Assembly: GCA_025667525.1 (NCBI GenBank)
Contig: JANFOE010000571.1
Location: forward strand, 24,527-88,526
Reading direction: 5' to 3'
DNA: 64,000 nucleotides
Source of the DNA: Glebionis coronaria
Lineage: Eukaryota > Streptophyta > Magnoliopsida > Asterales > Asteraceae
The notes below the pieces were generated by a model. It saw nothing but the letters and a program-made list of their open reading frames with translations. It was not told where the DNA came from and made no database searches. Made by a program: the position numbers and the translations under genes. Shown here piece after piece: positions 13,101 through 24,000 of this stretch (within the stretch, counting starts at the first letter, position 1; the number at the start of each line of letters is the position of its first letter).

Positions 13101-13879
13101 AATTTCACTTTGATTTTCTGATTATTTAGGTTAAAATATACTAGTTTGCAAGTTTTTAGAATTTTTTATAATTTTTGCATTTTTAATATTATTTTATTAT
13201 TATTTTATTATTATTTTTAAAATTTCACTTTTTCCAACTTTTTACATTTTTCTTAGGTTAAAAACATTAAAATAGGAATTTAGCAACTTTCAGAATAATT
13301 TTGTCTCTTTTAGATTAATTTTTATAATTATTTTAAATTTTAATAATTTTTAAATCATTTTAAATAGTTTTTATTAGTTTTAAAATTTCTAAAAATAATT
13401 TTTAATCTTTTTAGGTTATTTTAGAGGTTTATCAATTGAAAAATCTTTATTTGGGTTTTTTGATAATTTATTTGATTTTTCGGGCTTTAATTAGCATTTA
13501 AAAATTGAATATTTAATTATTTAAAAGGTTTGAAAAAGTTTTGATCATTGGTAAACTCTTAGTTTATTTAATTTGATTTTTGATGAATTTTTGGTAATTT
13601 TTAGAATTTATTTTTATTTTTGTGGTTTTTAAAGTTCTACGTCTTAACTTTCTAGTAGTGTTTATTTTTATTTTTTCGTCTTCGTCATCTTCTTTTCTCA
13701 TCCCTTTCTAAACCAATCATTAATCACAAACATTTAACAAATTTCTCACACACATATACCTCCTTGGGAAACGAACTTTGAATTCATAAGGGTCATTAGT
13801 GCTTGATTTTCCTAAATCATCACTCGATACTTTTCCTATTTACCCTATTTTCCTAAAGTGTGGTAAAACTCTACAATCA
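10129..13879 (+). repeat. E1 3' LTR, complete (3,751 bp)
   Basis: Begins TGATGAGATGG directly after the purine tract AGTATGGGGGAG and ends ACTCTACAATCA; TGAT/ATCA are inverted ends. The promoter at 11183 and AATAAA at 11261 divide it into about 1.05 kb of U3, a short R and an unusually long U5 of about 2.6 kb. Antisense and sense frames inside it (for example at 10628-11070) are not supported as genes. Confidence 0.92.
11183..11266 (+). promoter_or_regulatory. E1 LTR core promoter (TATAAAA) and AATAAA signal
   Basis: CTATAAAAGG at 11182-11191 is a good plant TATA box, so transcription should start near 11215. AATAAA at 11261-11266 is a plausible polyadenylation signal, which places R at about 11215-11285. 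The matching part of the 5' LTR is outside the window. Confidence 0.6.
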
Positions 13880-13884
13880 ATGAC
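13880..13884 (+). repeat. E1 right target-site duplication ATGAC
   Basis: ATGAC follows the LTR. The uninterrupted copy of the same target, E3's 5' LTR at 43653-43657, reads GCATGACATTG, so ATGAC is the expected 5-bp duplication. The left copy is outside the window. Confidence 0.75.
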
Positions 13885-16640
13885 ATTGTCACCTTACTAA
13901 ACCAACAACGGGTAGCTAACACGATACTCAATTTGCCCATCTAAAGTAGCGTGTCGTCACAAAGGTCACGCTATGGAAATCTTCTCATACATAAATTTGC
14001 GTACCAATCAATGTGGCACGACGGGGATCAACCGTCAAGGCGCGAACTGGGGTGATCGTCCCCGAATAGTACTATTATATGCATAAGCGTCTACCAAATC
14101 CCGATAGTTCACAATTCATGCTAATGGGACTTTTAGTGACATAACCTAACTTTAATAATCCATTTTATTTCATCTATCGGGTCCTTTAATCATTTATCGG
14201 GTCATACAATCGGGTCATACAATCATTCGGGTCCAAATCAATAAACAAACAATCGGGACAAATGGTGTCCTAATTTTATAAAAACTAACATGTTATCTCC
14301 CTAGCGGGTTTATAAAACATTTCATAAAAACATTTAAAAGAGTGCGAGGCTATGAACTCACGTTGATGTGGGAAGGCGGGTTATCGGCAATTCGGACGTA
14401 CGGTACGTGCTTCAATCACGGAAACCTAGACAAATAATACTCGTCTTAGACTCATGTCCAATGACTTTATAAAAATAACGATTATGTATACATATGATGA
14501 TTTTATATATATGATGATCAAGTGGGTTTACATATTCTCTTTTACTCATTTTTGTGTTTATGTGTCGATAACTTTTATACTAGTTTACTAGTTTTACCTA
14601 TTTACATATTTTAAGTCCAATAAACTTATTATAAGTTCTTTAACTTGTTTTAATCCATGTTATACTTATATTATCAGTATCTACACTTTACAAGTTGGGC
14701 CTAAATGGGTTAAGCCCAATAAGTACTTTTTATAAGTGTTTAACTTATTTAGTCCAATTATTAGTCCAATATGCTTATTTAGCTCGTTAATGTCCGTATG
14801 TTCTATAGTTCGGGTTTTATTGGTTTTTACTTGTTATACATGTTTATATATCAGTATATGAGTTTTATAAAGTTTATATTAGACGGGTCCAACCGTCTAA
14901 GTTTTATTTAGCAAAAACGTTAATTTTACGGTAATAGCCGAAAAAGTCGTAAAAATCAAGTTTATAGTTTTTATTACTTATAAGTATTATTCCACTACCA
15001 TTTTTATAATTTATACACTTATTTAACCTTTTACATATTTATATAAATAAAATCCATAAGTTAGTGGGTTTTTATTTTACATTTTATACAATATAATTTT
15101 GAGTGCTTATATAATAATAATAAACATTAATTCTCAAAATCTGATGTTTATTTTCATATTCACCAAAACTGCCATATCTAGAGTTCTATATGGAGATAGA
15201 AGCTAAATTTTTATCACATAAACTACATGATATGTTCTCCATTTAACTCTTCTATATCTACTGTTGAATCACCCTCTAAGTATTTTCTAAAAATCGTCCA
15301 AAACAGTGAACTCAGATTTGTACTTTAAACTTGTTTTGATCATATCTCACTCATTACAATGATTCCATTGCATGGCCAACTCTCACATGTGTACAAGACT
15401 CATAGCTTACTGTAAATTCATTCTACTTCATCATTTTATCAGTCTAACATGTGGTTCTTTACTGTTTTATACAGCCATCTAAATTAAGCAAGATTTTAAC
15501 CTTGTTTCTTATAGTTTTTCACCTTTTTAATCATATTTATCAACACCAAATCCCCACACAATACTTTTATCATCATATAATAATCATATACATATACAAT
15601 AGGAAATAAAATACATGATTACATAGTAAAAATAACAAGAGGATGAGGAGGACAATCTTTATACCACCATCATGATGTAGGTTGATCAAAACATGGATTT
15701 TGATGGAGAAACTTGTGATGCACCAAGACCATCTTCAAGACCACCACGCTTCATGAACACCTTGTAGAAAATCAGCCTCAAGACACCATAGAAACTCCTC
15801 CTTGGATGTTATAATCACCACCAATCAATAGGGCTTCAAAAGGGCTTCAACATGTGCAAGAATAACATAGGATTTCATGGTTGATTTTTGATAAATGGTG
15901 GTGGTTCATGGTGAAAGTGGACGGCAAACATGGAGTAGAAGAGAGAAAGGAGTGGTTTTGCATGTAGGAAATGAAGTGAATGGTTTTGCTTGTTGGTTTT
16001 GATGTGTATGTAGCTTACAAGGTAAGCTAAGGACATGTGTAAGCTACTTAGCTTACACTTGACACCAAATGTGGTGTGGTAACTAAGTTAAGGCCGGTTT
16101 GAGTGGGGGTGGGAAAAGTGTCCCACTTGTCTCATCCCCATTTAATTACGGGTACTCCTCGATTAGTTTCCTCGATTTGCATGCCCTCGGGTCGTTTTAC
16201 GAAAAACGTTTTTATAAATTATGAATCAACGGCACAAAACGAATCTAATAAAATTTGTCTCATCAAAAACGGAGTTAGAAAACGTAAATACCTAATCCTA
16301 GGGTTTCCGGTTTAGTCGTAAAGGACGTTAAAATAAAATCGTAAGTCCCAATCTCTTCTCGTAAATTTGTGAGTTTATGAACCAACACAAATTTAAAACT
16401 CCAAAATAATATTCACGGATAAAATTATTTTCTGAAATGTCGGACTGTCACCAAAAACGGTGTATGTAAACGTAAGCACGTAACGTTGAATCCTCCGGTT
16501 TAGACGTAGTCGACGCTACTTCAAGACGTAAATCCAAATTACTTCCCAAAAATAAGTGAGTTCATACTATAACATTAAAATAATATTTTTAAATAATATT
16601 TAAGAATAAAATATCAACCATAAATTGACGGATTGTCACA
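13880..16640 (-). repeat. E3 3' LTR, left part removed by the E1 insertion
   Basis: Matches 43653-46418 in the same orientation over its whole length. Its right end, GATTGTCACA, is followed by the polypurine complement ACATTTACCCC, so this is the downstream LTR of a - strand element. A frame of 70 codons at 16103-16315 recurs in the other LTR copies, but it is antisense to the element and is not called as a gene. Confidence 0.88.
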
Positions 16641-16660
16641 ACATTTACCCCTAAACAGGA
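16641..16660 (-). other. E3 polypurine tract
   Basis: On the - strand CTGTTTAGGGGTAAATGT runs directly into the LTR start TGTGACA. A copy of the same words, TTTAGGGGTAAATG, also occurs inside the internal region (about 29263-29278 in E3, 37796-37810 in E4). Confidence 0.7.
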
Positions 16661-17895
16661 TCTTTGTCCTCAAAGATCATCTTACTACTCGCTTCTTATA
16701 GAGTTAAAGCCATGTGGGTATTTCCTCCACATTTGGTCTTTTCTCACAAGTGTAATTCATTACAATACGCGAGTTTCATCAAACATAACTACGGGAATAA
16801 GATCAGGCTTAATGTTGACTTACTTTCTCTATCCATGATGTTCACGGGTTTTTGATGAATGCAACTTTTCTCCGATCTAAACATTACTAAGAAACAATCA
16901 GATTCTCACTTGATAGACATTTTACCAAGTTCGATCTACGAAACATAATTCATGCAGCTTTTGAAGTCCTAGGGTAGATCCAACTTATATGCTTTCAAAC
17001 CAATCTTTTACATCATCTCAATGGTCCCATACAACGGGGACTTATATCCCATGATTTGTCAGATCATTAACTCATTTCTCCAAGGTTAAAATTTTTGGCA
17101 TAACTTCGCTACCCATCTGGCACTTCAAGATCTACATTTCATATTCACATAACCTCTTGCCCACTAGCGGCAGTCAATATTCAGATCCTAATTTCAACAA
17201 TCATTTTAGGTCTCGCGGGTCGAGTATTTTGTAAGGTTAGGTTTGCCATCATAGAAAACCTTAAACCTAAAAGACATGTCCAACTCACAATGGGTGTATG
17301 TCGGGTGTCTTCATCTCAACTCCTGCTCACAGATGCTCTAATTTCTAAATCTTAACAAGATTCGATCTCGATCCTAATACTATAATTATCAATGATAATC
17401 TTTCCAAAGAAAAACGATTTTACTGTCTATTACCAAAGGTCATTCATTCAAACATAAAATATAACTTATATTACTTTGTATCGTTACTTTACCTCGTCCC
17501 TTCGATTGGGGTGGTACATAGTACTCTCATCAAGGTTCGTTCTCAATGATTTCTGAGCAAATCTCTAGAAATTCGTTGCGAAGCGAGGATCTTGATAAAG
17601 ATGTTCGATACAGGCACACTATGTTTACATAACTCTTTTGCATTTATCATTAACGGGAATGATATTAGCAGATTTGGTCAGTCTGTCGACGATGACCCAA
17701 ATCGAATCAAATTCAGATGATGACCTTTGCAATAGTTAGACGTTTACTAATGTATGAGGCAATGTCTGCCTTCATAATTTGTCATTAGTACAACTTCTTT
17801 AGACAAAGATACTTTTAGTCAAAAATGACATACATATAATACTTATACTTACAAGATTTCCAATTTAACTACATCTCACAATCTTCCATATTTAG
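16661..17895 (-). pseudogene. E3 integrase remnant and 3' internal region
   Basis: Heavily decayed. On the - strand near 17660-17715 the words SIWVIVDRLTKSAN of a chromovirus integrase are readable, near 17500-17600 the PRF...TAYHPQ region, and near 17150-17300 remains of the integrase C-terminal SWTYLLGLRFP segment. Many stops and shifts. The same remnant occurs on the + strand in E4 (38560-39350). E2 is inserted just beyond its upstream edge. Confidence 0.65.
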
Positions 17896-17900
17896 GCAAC
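17896..17900. repeat. E2 left target-site duplication GCAAC
   Basis: Identical to 28644-28648. The matching unoccupied site in E4 (38446-38464, reverse complement) reads TTTAGACAATCACAAG, which confirms the junctions. Confidence 0.92.
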
Positions 17901-18219
17901 TGATACTTTGATTTTGCTTAGGGGTTCAATTTTCTCTCTCAGTCCTCTCGAATTGATCTCAGCTCTAAGTGGAATGATTTGTTCTTGGTTGTTAAAAAGT
18001 GGTTGTTTTGTTTATCTATTTTAAACTATATAGCAAGTAATTAAAGTGTCGATGAGTAAAATGGAAGTTAAAAGATTAAAATCAAAATGACGAGTAAACA
18101 TAAAAGCTTGAAAACTTAAAGGTAACAATGGAAAAGTACCAGCACACTAAATAAAACTAACACTTGGAAAACTTTGTGAAAAATAAGAACTAGTAGAAAA
18201 GTACTAAAAGAAAGTAAGA

Positions 18220-18570
18220 TCGGAATATAGCAAAACACTCAAATCGGAACAAACAAACTAGGGTCAATCGGAAAGTATTCCGATCTATAGATCGGAATAT
18301 GGGAGAGATAAACTGATCGAAATATGGGGAATAAACTTGCAATCGGAATGTTCAAAAGAGGTGTAATCGGAATGTTTGGAAACTTACCAATCGGAATAAT
18401 CAAAGAATAAAGACAATCGGAATATGCTGATGGGTCTCAATCGGAATGTGCTCAAAACGAGGAACAATCGGAACAACTAAACCCTTTTCCAATTGGGCGA
18501 TCGGAAAAAGGGTGGTGTGTACGGTCGGAATACTCGGTCGGAAAAGGGCTTTGACCTTTCCGAAAATGGT
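18220..18570 (-). repeat. Cluster of TCGGAAT words and a 24-bp palindrome in the E2 LTR
   Basis: About 15 copies of ATCGGAA(T/C) at irregular 15-40 base spacing, in both LTRs (second cluster 27303-27655). A perfect palindrome with arms TATTCCGATC around TATA lies at 18276-18299 and 27361-27384. On the element's strand this cluster is downstream of the TATA box, so it would be transcribed (R-U5). Confidence 0.75.
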
Positions 18571-18704
18571 GCAAATTCGAGAAAAGCAAAGGAAACAAGC
18601 TTATGGAATAAGCTAACTCCCAAAACTAGCTCGAATCCAACAATAAGCTGATCAAACTAAAAACTACCTAAAAGACTAAGTGTGAATTTTTGTGAAGTAA
18701 GGCC

Positions 18705-18714
18705 CTATATATAG
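18705..18714 (-). promoter_or_regulatory. E2 LTR TATA box
   Basis: CTATATATAG, also in the 5' LTR at 28180-28189. On the - strand it reads GCCTATATATAGGGCC. In the 5' LTR this predicts transcription starting near 28150 toward lower coordinates. Confidence 0.6.
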
Positions 18715-19173
18715 GCAAGTCTTGTGGGCTTTGTGAATGGGCTTGGTTTTGGGCTTCTTTTCTTCTTCCTTCTTTAGTCTTCTCGTCTCTTTTAATTAAA
18801 CGTTTCCGACTTTGGATTTTTAGAAGTATCGGTGAATAATTCCAACTCGTCTTATAATCTTTAATTTAATAGACTCGAGTTCTTCGACATATATGAATCT
18901 TCCATCTTTGGCTCTATTCTTCGATAAATCTTCAAATAGGCACAATAACTTCAAATCCTTTGCATCTCTTGGACAATAGACTTCGTCTTGAGTCTTTTTC
19001 CTTGATAAAGCCCGTGTATTCCCATGTTTTCTTCATTATTCATCCGGTTGACTCTGAAAACACAATAAACACAAAAACCACGCATAATTCCAAACAAATG
19101 ATATTAAAACGTGTTTTGGTCTCGTTTTAGCCAGAATTAAGTGGTAAAAGGATGGGTGTTTTCACACCTATCA

Positions 19174-21095
19174 AATCCCCTACACTTAACCATTGCCATG
19201 CCCTCATGCAATGCTCAGTGACAAAGCATATTTACACTTCTCTCATAAACAATCAACCTTGGCCTTATTAAAATTCTACTAAACAAAAATGGAAGTACTA
19301 AGAGAAATTAAAACTTTAAAGTAAACAAGAGGATAGAAAATAGCTTACGTGGAAATAACTTGTAAAGAGATCGAGGACTTACATTAGGGCTTTGGTGCTG
19401 CGAAGATTTATCACCCTCAAGTTTCACGTTCCCCAAACTAAGCTTAAAAACGAGATCATTGTTAATATAAGTTAGCAATTCAAACACTTACACACATGGA
19501 TTAATTAAATGCTTAAACTCCCTTATTCCTAGGTGTATCTCTTATATTTTATTTTTGTCTTAGAATGATCATGAAGATGCATTTTTGTGACTTATTTCGA
19601 TAGTTTAATTAGGCTGAAAGCAAAGTAGGACGATTTGATCAATAGTTAGCTAAAGGACAAAATCTCTTAAAATTGCTTCTCGGGATATCAAAAAGTTCAT
19701 ATCTTGGCATAACTTGGTTCACGATTTGAGACCTTTCTCGGGCCGATATTTGGCATGTACTTCATACTTCATATCTTCGAGAGACGTTCTTGAAATAATG
19801 GTCTTCTCATCGTTCATAGAGTTACTTCACTTGGAGACTTTTGAGAGGTACTCCAACTTTGTTGACCACGACTTCATGATTATTTCTTCAATCTCTAATT
19901 GGGATTTTGAGATACAACGATCCGCCTCCTTTTCGGACTTGGATCTATTTATCCTCATACCTTGTTAGGGTCTTTTCGGATAGACTTCTCCATGATCTTT
20001 ATGGGAGTTGATTGCTTTTCGTCGTGATTCTTGATCCTTCATATTGATTTAGGAATAATGCTTTTCACATCACTTTGGATCTTCAGCAATAAAATGGAAT
20101 CCTCATGCCTTGTTAGGGCCTTTTCGGACTCGCCAATCTTCGCGCCCCGCTTCATAAGTTATGCCTTGGCTATGAACTCTTATCATTACCGAGCAACTTT
20201 TAAACGATCTTGGGCTAGAAGCTAAGTAACTTTTCAAATCGTACGACCTTACTTATTGCAGATAAATTATTAGCAAGTGATGGGAGAATAGGCAAATAAT
20301 TACACCAAGTGAGCTTGTGCAAGAATACCGACTTATAATTGACTCTATCATTTCTCGTCCTCCACAATTTAAAATCTCAAGTAATGAGACTCGTGGATAC
20401 TTAGCCTAATAAACCAATTAAGGTCTACATGGTTAAGGATACTAGCTAGAATAAACTTGGATAAGTCTATTCGGGTTGAGTCAAAATAAACGCAACGGGC
20501 CAAATATGTCAAAGACTTCTAAACTAGCTACACCACTTATTAATATTTTTGACTTTATTGCGGGATATATGCATATGAAAGCAACGATAAAATTTAAAAA
20601 TTACGACTAAATGGCCAAAGTTAATTAAAAATTTGAAAAATGTTGAAAAGATGATTTTCTGGTTAAATGAAGGCATTTTCATGGAAAAGTTCACTTAAAA
20701 CTTCGATAGAAGTCCCCCTACACTTAAGATAAACATTGTCCTCAATGTTTAAGCATGTGGGAAAAATCTCCCCTACACTTATGACATTGTGCACGTTGGT
20801 TAACTCAAGTTAAGGAAGAGACGACTAAAGTGATCAATTTCAAATGTGAGTATGAAGAAAATTGAATCACGATAGTTGAGAGATAGAACCGGATTTCGGA
20901 TAACACGGGAGCACGGTTCTTCAAAGATTCCAAGAGTGCACTTATCCCTGTAATCACATCACCACACAAAGACAAACACGTATAGAAGTCCCCCTACACT
21001 TAGGAGGTTAGAACATAAAAGGATAGATACTCGGGCTGCCTCCTGAGGAGCGCTTGTTTTTGATAAACGAGTCACGAGCCTGACTCGACCCAAAA
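19174..21095 (-). other. E2 3' noncoding region with four polypurine-like copies
   Basis: No coding frame accepted. The LTR-adjacent tract reads AAGTGTAGGGGATT on the - strand (19174-19187). Further tracts of the type AAGTGTAGGGGG lie near 20710, 20770 and 20990. The hairpin AAACATTG-AGGA-CAATGTTT is at 20731-20750. Blocks from 19600 to 20400 are shared with E1 8900-9720. Just after the pol stop, a conserved block (21031-21062) on the - strand contains AAGCGCTCCTCAGGAGGC with a small CTCC/GGAG stem. Confidence 0.7.
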
Positions 21096-24000
21096 TTAGT
21101 TCATGGGGAACGTGGTGAGGGATGGAATCACCTCCTGAGTGGTGTCCTCACCAAAGTACAACTTCAGACGCTGGCCATTCACCTTGAAATTGGGCCCATT
21201 TGGCTGTGAAAGCTCAATGGTCCCATACGGAAAGACTTTGGCGACGGTGAATGGACCAGACCAGCGGCTCTTCAACTTGCCAGAGAAGATCTTCAACCGA
21301 GAGTTGAAAAGTAAGACTTGATCACCAACGTGGAACTCTCGGTTCTTGATTTTTGCGTCATGAAGGATCTTCGTCTTCTCTTTGTAGATCAGCGAGTTCT
21401 CATAAGCTTCATTCCTCAGTTTGTTGAGCTCGTTGAGTTGAATCTTGCGATGATCACCGGCTTTGTTGATGTCGAAGTTAGCCCACTTCAAGGCCCAGTG
21501 CGCCTTATGTTCCAGCTCGATGGGAAGGTGGCATGCTTTCCCGTACACAAGACGATAAGGTGTACAACCGATCGGGGTCTTGTAAGCAGTACGGAAAGCC
21601 CACAGAGCATCATCTAACTTATCGGCCCACGCGGCACGATGCTCTCCCACATTACGCTCCAAAATTCGCTTCAATCCACGGTTGGATATCTCGGCTTGCC
21701 CGTTTGTTTGGGGATGATAGGCGGTGGAAAGACGGTGATTAACACCATACTTAGCCATGACTCTTGCAAATTGATCGTTGCAAAAATGAGTCCCGCGGTC
21801 ACTGATAATAGCACGAGGAACGCCGAATCGAGCGAACAACGATTTCAAAAAGTTACAAACCACCCTTGCATCATTAGTAGGGAAAGCTTTGGCTTCAACC
21901 CACTTTGAAACGTAGTCAACGGCAACAAGGATGTATTTGTTTCCTTTAGATGAAGGGAATGGCCCCATAAAGTCGATACCCCAAACATCAAAGATTTCAC
22001 ACTCTTGAATGAAATTCTGAGGCATCCCGTCTTTATGTGTGATCGTGCCTTGTTTTTGGCAAGCATCACATCGTTTAACCATCTCGTGAGCATCACGATA
22101 GATGGTGGACCAATAAAATCCCGAATCAAACACTTTTTTGGCGGTGTAGTTGGGACCAAAGTGACCACCGGTGGGTCCTTTGTGGCAAGCATCAAGGATT
22201 TCTAAAGCTGCCGGTCCATCAACACAACGACGAATAATCAAGTCAGCACATTGTTTGAATAGGTAAGGGTCATCCCAAAAGTAAGTCTTAATGTCGTTGA
22301 AGAACTTTTTCTTTTGTTGGGATGTTAACCCTTCCTTGAGAATTCCACCCGCTAAGTAGTTTGCAATGTCTGCAAACCACGGGGTTTCATTAGAATTCGA
22401 GTTGATAGACATTAAGGTCTCCAGGGGAAAAGAGTCATTGATTTCTTTGTTCGGATGATCCCCTTGGTAAGGATCCTCAAGTCGACTGAGATGATCCGCG
22501 GCTAGGTTTTCTGCTCCTTTTTTATCGCGAATTTCGATTTTAAATTCTTGGAGAAGCAAAACCTAGCGAAGAAGTCTTGGTTTGGAATCTTGCTTTGTCA
22601 ACAAGTACTTCAACGCGGAATGATCGATATACACAATTGTTGTAGAAAGGACAAGATAGGGGCAAAATTTTTCAAAGGCATAGACAACAGCTAAAAGCTC
22701 TTTTTCGGTTGTCGTATAATGCAATTGTGCCCCCGTCATTGTCTTGCTAGCGTAATGGATTGGTTGGAAGTGTTTGTTCACTCTTTGTCCCAGAACCGCT
22801 CCAATAGCAAAATCACTAGCATCGCACATCAACTCAAAGGGAAGCTCCCAATTAGGGGTAACCAAGATGGGTGCCTTAGTTAGCTTATCCTTAAGCGAGT
22901 TGAAGGCTTCAAGGCACTCTTTGGAGAAGATAAAAGGAGTATCTTTTTCCAAGAGGTGGGTCATCGGGCGAGCGATTTGAGAAAAATCTTTGATGAATCG
23001 ACGCTAGAAGCCCACATGACCCAGAAAACTTCTCACACCCTTCACGGTTGAAGGTGGAGGCAACTTGGCGATAACATCGACTTTAGCACGGTCTACTTCA
23101 AGACCGGCTTTGGAAATCTTGTGTCCAAGCACGATGCCTTCTTTTACCATAAAATGGCATTTTTCCCAATTCAGAACAAGGCGAGTGTCTTCGCACCGCT
23201 TAAGCATACGTTCCAAATTGGCAAGGCAAGAAGAGAAGGAATCCCCGAAGACCGAGAAATCATCCATGAAGACTTACATGGTTTGTTCAACCATGTCATG
23301 GAAGATAGCTAACATGCACCTTTGGAAAGTCTCGGGCGCATTACATAAGCCAAAAGGCATTCTTTTGTACGCAAATGTTCCATAGGGACAAGTGAATGTT
23401 GTCTTCTCTTGATCTTGGGGATCGATGGGTATTTGGAAATAACCCGAGAAACCATCAAGAAAGCAGTAATATTCATTACCCGCTAATCGTTCAAGCATTT
23501 GGTCCATAAAAGGTAGAGGGAAATGATCCTTTCTCGTGGCATCATTGAGTTTGCGGTAGTCTATACAAACTCTCCACCCAGTAACGAGACGAGTGGAAAT
23601 CAACTCATTGTGTTCATTGGGAACAACGGTTATTCCGCCCTTCTTGGGCATACAATGGATTGGACTAACCCATGGTGAATCCGAAATAGGGTAAATCATA
23701 CCCGCATCAAGAAGTTTGATAACCTCAGTTTTGATGACTTCATGTATTTTTGGATTCACCCTTCGTTGGCTTTGAATTGTGGGCTTAAAGTCGTCCTCCA
23801 TGAGAATTTTGTGTGTGCAGAAGTGAGGATCAATTCCACGAATATCAGAAATCTTCCAAGCAATAGCCTTCTTATGATCTTTCAATACGGTGATAAGTCG
23901 GGCTTTTTCTTCTTCCTTCAGGTCCTTAGCAATGATGACTGGCGACTTCTTCTCTTCTTCAAGGAATACATACTCAAGATGGGGCGGCAACTCCTTAAGC

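Larger units (their letters stand above)
1..13879 (+). mobile_element. E1: Athila-type Ty3/gypsy LTR retrotransposon, 5' end outside the window
   Basis: Seen: positions 1-1543 and 12339-13879 are direct copies differing at about 25 sites by eye. Between them lie a tRNA-Asp primer site (1548), a gag-protease-RT-RNaseH-integrase frame (2297-7959), a long noncoding tail and a purine tract ending at 10128. The LTR starts TGAT and ends ATCA. Known: this domain order, tRNA-Asp priming and integrase wording such as SNRALKRILE fit the Athila branch of gypsy. E1 is inserted in the 3' LTR of E3: the sequence after 13879 continues the LTR that is uninterrupted at 43653. The coding frame is broken, so this copy cannot encode its own proteins. 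Confidence 0.92.
17901..19173 (-). repeat. E2 3' LTR with a 385-bp internal deletion
   Basis: Direct copy of 26986-28643 but 385 bp shorter. The missing piece corresponds to about 27742-28130; the junction near 18655 reads GATCAAACTAAAAAC with AAA shared by both sides of the lost segment. Confidence 0.92.

Noticed and set aside
16103..16315. 70-80 codon frame repeated in the E3 and E4 LTRs (also 31236-31475 and 45875-46093)
   Set aside because: Lies antisense inside the LTR and recurs only because the LTR recurs; start regions differ, no known domain.
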